DNA of 64,000 nt from the NCBI GenBank assembly GCA_012839565.1, contig DUMZ01000010.1, positions 1 to 64,000 of the forward strand, written 5' to 3'. This stretch comes from Anaerolineaceae bacterium. GTDB lineage: Bacteria; Chloroflexota; Anaerolineae; Anaerolineales; Anaerolineaceae. Below are positions 1-7,777 of this stretch, one piece after another. The notes beneath the pieces were generated by a model that saw only the letters and a program-made list of their open reading frames with translations, was not told the origin of the DNA and did no database searches. The position numbers were made by a program, and so were the translations under genes. Every line of letters begins with the position of its first letter. The first letter of the stretch is position 1.

Positions 1-10
1 AAAACCAAAC

Positions 11-33
11 GCCCAGGTCTTAACATCCTGGCT
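11..33 (-). terminator. Probable terminator of the 574-aa gene
   Basis: Read on the minus strand, a GCCAGG arm is followed by a 9-base loop and CCTGGGC, then a T-rich run. The stem is five clean pairs plus a bulge. It begins at the stop codon of the minus-strand gene, so it is probably its intrinsic terminator. It resembles the hairpin at 20611-20636. Confidence 0.5.
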
Positions 34-1757
34 TATTCTCTCAGGCGGCGTCTTTCAAGCAACATGATGCGTTGAAGAATAGCCAAAGAAACAGCATAGG
101 TAGAATCCATGCCGAAGTATGACAAGCTGCCAGCACCAAGATTTTGGCCTTTGCTAAAAGGTGTATCTGATACATAATGCAGGAAGCCCAAATCAATAGG
201 AAGTTCGTATAAGTTAACGATTTCGTTGAGTGGGTGGCGGGCGGGTCTGAAGAGTTCATAAATCGCGCTAAGATACGGACCCGCTTCCATTTCAATATCA
301 GTGTAGCCTTCCCGGTAAACAACATCCATGATGGTTGCGTTCTGCAGATAGGTGCCCAGGACGGTAACTGCCTTCTGGCTGTCCAAAACAGTGCCAAAAT
401 TGAGATAGCTGGCAACATCGGTTACTTTGAAGGCATTCGAGAACAAATAGCTGTTTTTCGAATGTTCATCATAAACAACATTAGGAATGATGACATCGCC
501 ACGAATAGCATTTAGACTGGCAGCCTTGCCCATGATGTAAATGCCGAGAATTTTCTCAACATTTTCAGCAATTTTGGTCAATAAGTTATATGCAGAAGCG
601 CCCAGTTGGTAGTCGATGTTCAAAATGAGTGCGTCAGAATCTTTTAAAAATTCCCAGGATTTCTCATAACCTTCGTGTTTGGGTGCCAGACGCGGGTCAA
701 AAAATCTTGGGTCCAGAGCGTTTAATTGAATGATATTGGCTTCAACATCGAAGCTGTGATCACTGCTAACGCGGTGAATGCCAAGAGAGGTCTCATGACT
801 TTGCTGTTCTTCAATGTAATTGGCATATTGGTCAGTTTCTGTCAGTTTACGCAAGGCGTAGTAGAAGAAGTTTTCAACATTTGTGGCTTTATCTTGTCCC
901 TGGATTTCAAGCCATTCGTTCATGAGACGTGGTTCATGGTGCGCAATGTAGTCGAGGATAATATCACGTTTCGTTAAGGCATAGCCTGAGAGTAAATTGG
1001 TGAGGCTATGTGTATTGGATGAAACAAAATAGATGGGGCGATTCACAATCTCTGGTACTTTATTTTGAATGTTATCCCACCAAATAACGGTTGCTTTACG
1101 ATAGTCATTTAAAGAACCGCTTAACAACCGGACTTTGTAATCTAAAGGTGAACCTTTTATTTTATATAGCACATCGGTGAAGTCATCATCCCAGATGGAA
1201 TGCAATCGGGCGAGTTCATCAATTTCAATGTTTAAGTGAGTGCTAAGTTCCGAAAAGCTTTTTACCTGGGTGGGAATGGCATTGTCAATGAGATCTTGTG
1301 GTGCGGATTGAAGTAAGAAATGAAGTTTATTCCACTCCATTTGTAAAGCAGTCAGAACAGGCATAACATCATCAATATCTGAACGCGATGCGATAAAGCA
1401 GGCCAAAGTTTCTTCGCCATCCCAAAAACATCGACGCCTTCGGGCTGGAGCACTAACGTGTTGCCATTTTTCGACATTACCATAACCAAAATCATCAAAG
1501 CTTGAAGCTGCTTGACCTAAAACAACTTTTTTAGCGTTTATAACTTCTTTAGGCAAACGCATGAGACTGTAAGTCAAGGCGGAGATATCAGGTTTGCTGC
1601 TGCTACGTGCGTGGATATGAAGGGATGAATTTGTACCAGCGTGTACTTCTTCAAGCGTACGGATGGACACTTCGTTGTTTGAACGCAAAAGCGAATATAT
1701 GGTGCGTAAATAAAGATCAATTTCATCAGATGATCTAACTGGGACTTGTCTTTCCAT
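33..1757 (-). CDS. Uncharacterised 574-aa protein with phosphorylase-like C-terminus
   Basis: I do not recognise a named function. The N-terminal two thirds (about residues 1-370) is soluble, without signal peptide or membrane segments. The C-terminal part, from about residue 370, contains stretches that recall the nucleoside phosphorylase/AMP nucleosidase fold: a glycine-containing IYIMGKAASL segment, GDVIIPNVVYDEHS, and DIEMEAGPYLSAIYE near residue 500, which resembles the conserved acidic 'MExA' element that binds ribose in that superfamily. This is pattern resemblance only. The start is supported by GAGAGG five bases before the ATG. The gene stands alone on the minus strand, divergent from the HAD gene at 1834. 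A conserved cytosolic enzyme is plausible; the substrate is unknown. Confidence 0.7.
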   Translation of the reverse strand: MERQVPVRSSDEIDLYLRTIYSLLRSNNEVSIRTLEEVHAGTNSSLHIHARSSSKPDISALTYSLMRLPKEVINAKKVVLGQAASSFDDFGYGNVEKWQHVSAPARRRRCFWDGEETLACFIASRSDIDDVMPVLTALQMEWNKLHFLLQSAPQDLIDNAIPTQVKSFSELSTHLNIEIDELARLHSIWDDDFTDVLYKIKGSPLDYKVRLLSGSLNDYRKATVIWWDNIQNKVPEIVNRPIYFVSSNTHSLTNLLSGYALTKRDIILDYIAHHEPRLMNEWLEIQGQDKATNVENFFYYALRKLTETDQYANYIEEQQSHETSLGIHRVSSDHSFDVEANIIQLNALDPRFFDPRLAPKHEGYEKSWEFLKDSDALILNIDYQLGASAYNLLTKIAENVEKILGIYIMGKAASLNAIRGDVIIPNVVYDEHSKNSYLFSNAFKVTDVASYLNFGTVLDSQKAVTVLGTYLQNATIMDVVYREGYTDIEMEAGPYLSAIYELFRPARHPLNEIVNLYELPIDLGFLHYVSDTPFSKGQNLGAGSLSYFGMDSTYAVSLAILQRIMLLERRRLRE

Positions 1758-1821
1758 AAAAACCTCTCTTGATAAGTGCTTAAAATTTTATCATGATGCA
1801 TGTTATTAAGGTGGCATGCCT

Positions 1822-1833
1822 TATAATAAGTGT
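1822..1833 (+). promoter_or_regulatory. -10 box giving a leaderless start
   Basis: TATAAT at 1822-1827 ends six bases before the ATG at 1834. Transcription would begin at or next to the start codon. There is no Shine-Dalgarno sequence at useful distance from this ATG. Confidence 0.55.
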
Positions 1834-2454
1834 ATGAAAAAGATAAACACCCTTATTTTTGATTTTGGAAATGTACTCGTTAATTTACACTCCGAAGCAG
1901 AATTGCGCGAGTTATTAGAGCAGTTAGGACAGCCTGCCAGTGGTACGATGGCAGATATGCTTTTGATGCCGGGCGGATCGGACGTCTTTTGGGATGTGAT
2001 GCGCGGAAAAACGACCGAAGCAGAAATGTGGCAGATGATTGCTGACGAATGGAATATACCCTTTGATCTGGCAAAAAAGGTGATGAAGGATGTCGCGGCA
2101 CCTAATAGACCTAATATGCCTTTGATTGAATACATTGAAGGTTTGAAAGGTGATTATAAGATTGGTGTACTTAGCAACGCCGGTGATGCAACATTGGAAC
2201 GCTTGTTACAGTGGTATCCCTATGATCAGTTCGTTGATGTTTTCATTATTTCAGCTGAAGTGAAACTTGCCAAACCCGATGCGGAAATTTATGAACTAGC
2301 TTTAAATTCCTTGAATGCAAAAGCTGAAGAGAGTTTGTTTGTCGATGATCTTATTGAAAATATTGAAGCTGCTGAAGAGCTTGGCATTACTGGAATTTGG
2401 CATCGTGACAATGATGATACGATTTCGCGATTGAAGGAATTACTCGGAGAATAA
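1834..2454 (+). CDS. HAD-superfamily hydrolase (subfamily IA)
   Basis: Predicted phosphatase of the haloacid dehalogenase superfamily, cytosolic. Motif I is FDFGNVLVN near the N-terminus (nucleophile Asp plus a second position changed to Asn, as in many YihX/epoxide-hydrolase-like members). Motif II is VLSNAG, motif III the Lys in AKPD, and motif IV SLFVDDLIENIEAA. The length (206 aa) is normal. An ATG lies 18 bases upstream at 1816, but 1834 is preferred because a TATAAT sits six bases before it and the encoded MKKINTLIFDFGNV matches the usual family N-terminus. The gene ends two bases before rsmI, so the two are probably cotranscribed. The substrate is unknown. Confidence 0.85.
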   Translation: MKKINTLIFDFGNVLVNLHSEAELRELLEQLGQPASGTMADMLLMPGGSDVFWDVMRGKTTEAEMWQMIADEWNIPFDLAKKVMKDVAAPNRPNMPLIEYIEGLKGDYKIGVLSNAGDATLERLLQWYPYDQFVDVFIISAEVKLAKPDAEIYELALNSLNAKAEESLFVDDLIENIEAAEELGITGIWHRDNDDTISRLKELLGE

Positions 2455-2456
2455 AA

Positions 2457-3149
2457 GTGCTTTATTTGGTCGCAACACCCATCGGTAATTTAGGTGATAT
2501 GAGTTTCCGCGCTATTGAGGTGCTAAAAAGTGTGGATTTAATTGCCAGTGAGGATTCCAGGCACAGTAGCATTTTGCTGAACCATTATGAAATTAGCAAA
2601 CCACAAACTGCGCTAAATAATTACAACGAACGCAAGGTGGCACCTAAGCTGATTGAACGTATGAAACGTGGTGAAACGATTGCCTTAATTAGCGATGCTG
2701 GGACACCGGGTATTTCAGACCCAGGCTATTTGTTAGTCAGATTAGCTCTTGATGAAGGCATTGATGTGCAAGCTATTCCTGGTCCCAGCGCGGGGGTAAT
2801 GGCGTTGACCATAAGCGGGTTGCCGATGCATAGCTATCTTTTTAAAGGATTTCCGCCAGTAAAGGAAGGTCCAAGGAAACGTTTTTTAGCAATGGACGCT
2901 GAATCAGGACATACAATGGTTTTTTATGAAAGCCCATATCGGCTGTTAGCTTTTTTGGATAATGCACTAGAGGTCTTTGGTGACCGAAGGGCTGCATTGG
3001 CAAACGATCTGACAAAGAAATTTGAGAAAGTTTTACGTGGAAACCTCAGCGAAATAAAAGAATGGGTGCAAGAAGAAAAGATACGTGGTGAATATGTAAT
3101 TTGCATTGAGGGCTTGTCAAAAGACGAACTCAGAAAGCAAAAGGATTAA
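2457..3149 (+). CDS. rsmI: 16S rRNA 2'-O-ribose C1402 methyltransferase RsmI
   Basis: Uses SAM to methylate the ribose of C1402 in 16S rRNA helix 44 at the decoding site. It is a tetrapyrrole-methylase-fold enzyme: N-terminal LYLVATPIGNLGD, SEDSRH, the signature ALISDAGTPGISDPG (about residues 77-91), AIPGPSAG, FYESPYRL and LTKKFEKV. Length 230 aa is slightly shorter than the roughly 280 aa of proteobacterial RsmI, which carries a longer C-terminus. The start is GTG, with GGAG seven bases upstream inside the end of the HAD gene. The 3' end overlaps the convergent transporter gene by 20 bases. A second, diverged member of the family lies at 8867-9565. Confidence 0.92.
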   Translation: MLYLVATPIGNLGDMSFRAIEVLKSVDLIASEDSRHSSILLNHYEISKPQTALNNYNERKVAPKLIERMKRGETIALISDAGTPGISDPGYLLVRLALDEGIDVQAIPGPSAGVMALTISGLPMHSYLFKGFPPVKEGPRKRFLAMDAESGHTMVFYESPYRLLAFLDNALEVFGDRRAALANDLTKKFEKVLRGNLSEIKEWVQEEKIRGEYVICIEGLSKDELRKQKD

Positions 3150-3852
3150 GATCTTTCGGGTCAGTATAGACGTCAATTCCTTCTGTTTCTTTCAATTTAT
3201 TGACTGACCAGTATGTCAATGGCGTGCAGAGTACTTCAATGAGTACTTTGAATATATAGTTGGTGATGATTAGCGACCAGAATAAATCTTTGCTGAAAAC
3301 GCCAGTTAGTGTGGCAACACCGATAAACAGCGCGGTATCCAGGAATTCTCCCAGGAGTGTGCTGCCGATAGTCCTAATCCATAAATATTTACCTGCAGTT
3401 CGGTTTTTCAGGATGGCCATGCTAATGGCGTTTGAGAAACTGCCACCCAAATAACCTGCTAAACTGGCGAGAACGATACCCCCACTGCTAAGTCCGCCCA
3501 AAACATAATCAAAGGCGCTTTGGCCACCATCAGCCAGCCAGCTGGATTCACCTGGCAGATGTTTGATAAGCAAAAAGGACAGGAAACTAAAAAGCAAGGC
3601 GCCAAAACCATACCAGATTACCCGACGAGCGCGTTTGAAACCATAAACTTCCGTTAGAATGTCGCCAATAACATAAGCTATTGGAAAAAAAACAGTCCCT
3701 GCATCAAAGATCATCGGGATATTACCGATGGAAAATCCCCAGTCAATTAGTTTCGCTGAAGATGCGAAATTGCTTAATACCAGGACGACTACAAAAATAA
3801 TTGAAACCAGGTCGAGATATTTATATGAATCGCGTGTTTTAGGTTGTTTCAT
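3130..3852 (-). CDS. yhhQ: Queuosine precursor transporter (YhhQ/DUF165 family)
   Basis: Integral membrane protein with about six hydrophobic helices, predicted to import a queuosine precursor (preQ0, preQ1 or queuine depending on species). Family-typical features are the first helix ending in LSNFASSAKLID, the segment FDAGTVFFPIAYVIGDILTEVYGFKRAR, and a C-terminal ITNYIFKVLIEVLCTPLTYW. A TTG at 3867 could add five residues, but ATG 3852 is preferred because MKQPKTRDSYKYLDLVS matches the usual N-terminus. The tail overlaps rsmI by 20 bases on the opposite strand. A tgt gene lies 4 kb away, which supports a wobble-base queuosine salvage role. Confidence 0.88.
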   Translation of the reverse strand: MKQPKTRDSYKYLDLVSIIFVVVLVLSNFASSAKLIDWGFSIGNIPMIFDAGTVFFPIAYVIGDILTEVYGFKRARRVIWYGFGALLFSFLSFLLIKHLPGESSWLADGGQSAFDYVLGGLSSGGIVLASLAGYLGGSFSNAISMAILKNRTAGKYLWIRTIGSTLLGEFLDTALFIGVATLTGVFSKDLFWSLIITNYIFKVLIEVLCTPLTYWSVNKLKETEGIDVYTDPKDLNPFAF

Positions 3853-3920
3853 TGGCACTCTGTACAATGTTATACTACAAAAAAGTCAAAATTGCTTGTA
3901 AATAGTTTTCAAAAGTAGGC

Positions 3921-3933
3921 TACAATAGGTGCC
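3921..3933 (+). promoter_or_regulatory. -10 box before rsmE, near-leaderless
   Basis: TACAAT at 3921-3926 ends seven bases before the ATG at 3934. TTGTAA 19 bases upstream is a weak -35. AGGTG lies in the seven-base gap, too close to the start for good Shine-Dalgarno spacing. Confidence 0.45.
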
Positions 3934-4683
3934 ATGGCAATGCAACGTTTTTTTATAGACCCAAAGTATATTGATGGCAATGATGTCAGTTTTCCTGAAG
4001 ATATTGAAAAGCAAATTCGAAAAGTCTTGCGTTTGGAAAGTTCTGACGCGCTTGTCGTGCTTGATAACACGGGAATGACTTATTTAGTTGAATTGGAAGT
4101 CAAGCGCGGGCAAGCAATAAAGGGTGTTATCGTCGCTAAAGAACCGGGCAGGGCGGAACCTTGCGTTGGTCTTCGCTTATGTTTTAGCTTGAGCAGAAAA
4201 GAAAAGTTGGAATGGATTTTTCAGAAATGCACTGAAATCGGTGTTACAGTCTTTCAACCTTTTATTTCAAGCCGGAGTATAGTGCAAGATATCGATAGTT
4301 TTGAATCGAAGCGAGAACGTTATTCATCGATAACAAAAGAAGCTGCTGAACAAAGTATGCGGTCAGTTATGCCGGTAATCTTACCTGTAGTTAGCTACGA
4401 AGCCTTGGTTGCTGAAAAAACCGATGGTCTAAAGATAATTCCATGGGAAGAAACTGCCACAGTAGAACGCATGAAAGCGGAAACTTTTTGCTTTAAAGAA
4501 GGTAAGGAACCAAGCGAAATACGCGTTTTAATTGGACCTGAAGGCGGTTTTAGCCGTGAAGAAGTGGATCAAGCTGAAGAATATGGCTATCATCAAGTTT
4601 CGTTGGGGGATTCAATATTGCGGATGGAAACGGCTTGTATTGTGGCGACCGCACTCATTCGCCATCTCTGTGAGACATGCTAA
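3934..4683 (+). CDS. rsmE: 16S rRNA m3U1498 methyltransferase RsmE
   Basis: SPOUT-class (alpha/beta-knot) SAM-dependent enzyme that methylates N3 of U1498 at the base of the decoding helix. The N-terminal PUA-like part begins MQRFFIDPKYI and includes IRKVLRLESSD; the middle has LSRKEKLEWIFQKCTEIGV and EAAEQS; the C-terminal knot has VLIGPEGGFSREEVD and VSLGDSILRMETACI, the SAM-binding and knot signatures. Length 249 aa is typical. ATG 3940 is an alternative start two codons later. The gene is monocistronic and points toward the minus-strand rRNA-modification operon, with a 25-base gap between the two stop codons. Confidence 0.93.
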   Translation: MAMQRFFIDPKYIDGNDVSFPEDIEKQIRKVLRLESSDALVVLDNTGMTYLVELEVKRGQAIKGVIVAKEPGRAEPCVGLRLCFSLSRKEKLEWIFQKCTEIGVTVFQPFISSRSIVQDIDSFESKRERYSSITKEAAEQSMRSVMPVILPVVSYEALVAEKTDGLKIIPWEETATVERMKAETFCFKEGKEPSEIRVLIGPEGGFSREEVDQAEEYGYHQVSLGDSILRMETACIVATALIRHLCETC

Positions 4684-4708
4684 ATTATATATAGGTCTAA
4701 GAAAACAC

Positions 4709-6157
4709 CTAATGAATCAAATATCGGTGAGGTAATAGGTTGCGCAGGCGTTGTGCACTCCATTTACCTGCACCTATCAAAATATTATCTTCAGTTTTTA
4801 CTGCAACGATACCATATGAACAATTTGGACTGAGATTTACACTATGGAGATCACGACCCTGAAGCCAGGGAATCTGTAAATCTGCTGGTATATGCCAGAC
4901 ATTATGTTGAAAGGTCATACCAAAACGCATGACGAACTCAAAACTGGGTTCAAAAGCCGTTTTGATGCGTTTGCCTAAGGGGAGTCCAAGGGCATTGAAT
5001 GGCAAGGTCGGGAAATGTTCAAGATAGGCTTTAGGAATAATAAAGAGCTGATTGTCACGTTGATAGATTTCAAAGTCCCCAAGCAATTTGCTTTCGAAAC
5101 CGAAACGTATATTGAGTTCTTCGAGAACGGAATTTAGATCATCTGATTTGAGTAATGATAGTCCGGTTTGAGAAAAAGCACGTTTGGGCGGACTAATACC
5201 AGCGGTCTCGATTACATCCGTCTTTTGCAACTTGCATGCAAAAAAACCATTTGTTGCGTATAGATGAGGCCAAACGCGCAGTGCGTGTCGGATATCGGGA
5301 TGATAGATTTGTTCTTCGAAATGTGACAGTCCCTGACTGTTTGGGTTCTGATTATCGATTCTGGAAATTGTGACAGCATTTGGATGTCGACTGAGTAAAG
5401 CGTTGATGACGGATTCGTTCTCTTCTGGCGCCATAGTGCATGTGGAATAAACAATTTCCCCGCCCACTTTGCACGCTTTTAGGGCGGAAACAAGTAATTC
5501 AAGTTGTCGGCTGGAAAGACGTTCTCGTTCTGATATGCTGATATCGCGGTAGGGGTGACTCTTTGAAGCCCGAAGACTTTCCATGCTACAGGGTGCATCA
5601 AGCAAGATACGGTCAAAGGTGTTAGGGAACCAATCTCCGATTTTTTCACCAGCATAATTGCTAATCATGCCGTTTGCCATGCCCCAGTTTTGAATTACCA
5701 CGCGTAAAGCTGAAAGACGTGAGGCACTGGAATCGTTGGCGATGATAAAGGCGCGATCCAGACTGCTGTCGATAAGTTGCGTTGTTTTGCCACCTGGCGA
5801 GGCGGCCATATCCAAAACAAGATGATTTTTATCGATAGGATCAAATAAAGCCACTGGTAGTGTGGACGCTGCGTCTTGAATGTAATAATAGCCAAATTGG
5901 TGTTCAATTGTTTGACTGGGAGCGATCTCTGCCTGGAGAATTTGAACAGCATATTGCCAAAATGGAACAGCATCTGTACGCCAGCCATATTTGTTTTGCC
6001 ATTCAAGCAGACTTTGTTGGGGATTAGCATTTTTAAGTAGGTTGGCACGAATTGCCAGCGGTGCATCCTGGCTGGAGACTTCAATCAGTTTGGAAAAGTC
6101 TTCAGCTGACAGATAAGCTTGGTAGCGGTTCAGGGCGGATTGAATTATATCACTCAT
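4709..6157 (-). CDS. rsmF: 16S rRNA m5C methyltransferase, RsmF-like
   Basis: Predicted SAM-dependent RNA cytosine-C5 methyltransferase of the NOL1/NOP2/Sun family. Visible motifs are YYYIQDAAS, the SAM loop LDMAASPGGKTTQ (about residues 115-127), motif IV LLDAPC and motif VI STCTMAPEENE, giving both conserved cysteines. The C-terminal 120 residues, including WLQGRDLHSVN and a final PUA-like GAGKWSAQRLRN, match the long RsmF/YebU architecture (E. coli about 479 aa) rather than RsmB, which has an N-terminal NusB-like domain absent here. The expected target is C1407 of 16S rRNA, possibly more positions as in thermophile RsmF. It is the last gene of a five-gene operon and its ATG overlaps the stop of the upstream gene by four bases. 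Confidence 0.85.
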   Translation of the reverse strand: MSDIIQSALNRYQAYLSAEDFSKLIEVSSQDAPLAIRANLLKNANPQQSLLEWQNKYGWRTDAVPFWQYAVQILQAEIAPSQTIEHQFGYYYIQDAASTLPVALFDPIDKNHLVLDMAASPGGKTTQLIDSSLDRAFIIANDSSASRLSALRVVIQNWGMANGMISNYAGEKIGDWFPNTFDRILLDAPCSMESLRASKSHPYRDISISERERLSSRQLELLVSALKACKVGGEIVYSTCTMAPEENESVINALLSRHPNAVTISRIDNQNPNSQGLSHFEEQIYHPDIRHALRVWPHLYATNGFFACKLQKTDVIETAGISPPKRAFSQTGLSLLKSDDLNSVLEELNIRFGFESKLLGDFEIYQRDNQLFIIPKAYLEHFPTLPFNALGLPLGKRIKTAFEPSFEFVMRFGMTFQHNVWHIPADLQIPWLQGRDLHSVNLSPNCSYGIVAVKTEDNILIGAGKWSAQRLRNLLPHRYLIH

Positions 6158-6972
6158 AATTTCTCAATGAAGTATAGCAGTTCCAAGCCCACTTGTGCCA
6201 TGTTCATAGAGAGTTTATGGCCTTGGATGACATTTTCGATAAGACGCGTGTGGAAATCAGAAAGATCATGATGTCCGCTAAGATCTTTGGCTGGCAAACT
6301 GATAACGATATGCTGAACATCTAGATTTTGGATCAATTGGCTTGTACTGCCTGATTTCCGTTTTTCCATGCGATGTGCTTCTTTGAACAATAATGCGCAA
6401 TCTGCTTTAATTTGGATGGGTTCAGCAATAAAGTCTTGTTGAATTGTTTTTGCGAATGGAAAAAACAGCTGAAAATAGGTCTCTAAAAAATCAAGACGAG
6501 GCCTATGGATATCAACAGCATAGAAATCGTTAAGAGAAGGATTGTTGAACCATGGCAGGGCAATTGGGTCCAAAGCGCAGGCCAAATCAATGATGGATGA
6601 TGGATATCCGATGTTTGACCAAATAGTTTGATAGAAACTTTCGAGATGGGTGAGACGTTCGCGTGTGGAAGCATGCTTTTGCATAATACTTTGTGCCCAG
6701 CTTTTCATTTGATCGTTATTAGGGCTGTTTTTCTGGTATTCTGCCAATAGGTACTTTGTTTCCTGGAAGTAGTCAATGTCTTCCAGATAAGGCGCAATGA
6801 CTTCATGGAGCTTTTTTCGAAAATTATCTTTGATAACCTTTTTGTTTTTAGAATACTGGCATTCATTTTCAATCAAATCTCGCAGAAATGCATCTGGCAA
6901 GTCTAAATCACGATACTTTCTAGAACTTTGCACGTCTTGAATTAATTTTAAGATATAAGCTTCTTCAATCAT
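6154..6972 (-). CDS. FmrO/ArmA-like 16S rRNA methyltransferase paralog, diverged
   Basis: Second of two tandem genes resembling the 16S rRNA G1405-N7 methyltransferases (ArmA/Rmt/FmrO) known from aminoglycoside producers and resistant bacteria. Shared pattern: a helical N-terminal domain with SSRKYRDL, then HASTRERLTHLESFYQTIW and the Rossmann start IIDLACALDPIALPWF. In the family, the SAM loop normally reads D-x-(A/G)-C-G-(L/F)-N-P; here the Gly is Ala and the Asn is Asp. The downstream 'SLPAKDLSG' stretch lacks the lysine-glycine-methionine element present in the neighbouring copy. It may have lost or changed activity, or act as a partner subunit. It overlaps the upstream copy by eight bases and rsmF by four, so translation is coupled. 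Confidence 0.75.
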   Translation of the reverse strand: MIEEAYILKLIQDVQSSRKYRDLDLPDAFLRDLIENECQYSKNKKVIKDNFRKKLHEVIAPYLEDIDYFQETKYLLAEYQKNSPNNDQMKSWAQSIMQKHASTRERLTHLESFYQTIWSNIGYPSSIIDLACALDPIALPWFNNPSLNDFYAVDIHRPRLDFLETYFQLFFPFAKTIQQDFIAEPIQIKADCALLFKEAHRMEKRKSGSTSQLIQNLDVQHIVISLPAKDLSGHHDLSDFHTRLIENVIQGHKLSMNMAQVGLELLYFIEKL

Positions 6973-7777
6973 GATGGCTTAGGATAAAGAACAATTCGTT
7001 GGGAAGTTTATACTCTTGAACCTGAAATGGCTTATTGGCAATAAGGTTCTCAAATTGTGTGCGGTAGGTTTTTTCCATGCCTTTGTATTGTTTCCCCAAA
7101 CTTTGTAATGGATAAGAAATGAGAAGGTATTTAAAGTTTAGACGGCTAAGTAGTTTATCAGGAGCAGTTTTGTCTATTTGGGCAAGTAAAGGCATTGTTT
7201 TCAGGAGCATAATCAGGTCGAATGATCGGTTGGCTTGGAATTCAAGAATGTTCTTTTCAAAGACATGTGTATTTGGTCTAAATACAGAAAAATAGTTTTC
7301 CATAAAATCAAGCATTGGCAAAACAATATCACAGGCATGATACTCAGTGTCTACATCAATAGGCATCCATGGAATCGCAAGTGGATTAAGTCCGCAAGCG
7401 AGGTCAAGAATGCTGGAAGGTGATGGTATGTGTGAAAAGATATCCTTGTAGACTTCATCAAGGTATGGAAGCCGTTCTGCGGTGGAAGAATGCAGACGCA
7501 TGATTTGTTTAAGACTTGCCAAATGTTCTGATGTTATTTGTGATGGCAAGTCTTTAAAAACACGCAACCATTTCGCGTAGTCTATGTTGCTAGGGATGAA
7601 AGCGCCTGCTAGGCGATGCAATCTTGTGCGGGTGGATTTAAGAGCTTTTGCGCGATTTCCTTTGTTTTGCAGTTCTTCACTGGCAATTTTTGATACCAGG
7701 TCTTTTGAAAGCATCGCATATTTAGGACTGCTGCAGACGTATTCAATAAACGATGAAAGTTGTGTTGTATCAGACAT
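6965..7777 (-). CDS. FmrO/ArmA-like 16S rRNA (G1405-N7) methyltransferase
   Basis: Predicted SAM-dependent methyltransferase acting on N7 of G1405 in the aminoglycoside-binding part of the decoding site. Family features: N-terminal helical domain with KSTRTRLHRLAGAF, the linker LHSSTAERLPYLDEVYKDIF, the SAM loop SILDLACGLNPLAIPWM (about residues 122-138), an acidic YHACDIV strand end, and LISYPLQSLGKQYKGMEKTY near the C-terminus, which matches the conserved catalytic-site region of ArmA/Rmt enzymes. Length 270 aa is normal. It sits between tgt (eight-base overlap) and a diverged paralog (eight-base overlap), so it looks like a resident operon gene, not an acquired resistance cassette. The residue target is inferred from family resemblance. 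Confidence 0.82.
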   Translation of the reverse strand: MSDTTQLSSFIEYVCSSPKYAMLSKDLVSKIASEELQNKGNRAKALKSTRTRLHRLAGAFIPSNIDYAKWLRVFKDLPSQITSEHLASLKQIMRLHSSTAERLPYLDEVYKDIFSHIPSPSSILDLACGLNPLAIPWMPIDVDTEYHACDIVLPMLDFMENYFSVFRPNTHVFEKNILEFQANRSFDLIMLLKTMPLLAQIDKTAPDKLLSRLNFKYLLISYPLQSLGKQYKGMEKTYRTQFENLIANKPFQVQEYKLPNELFFILSHHD

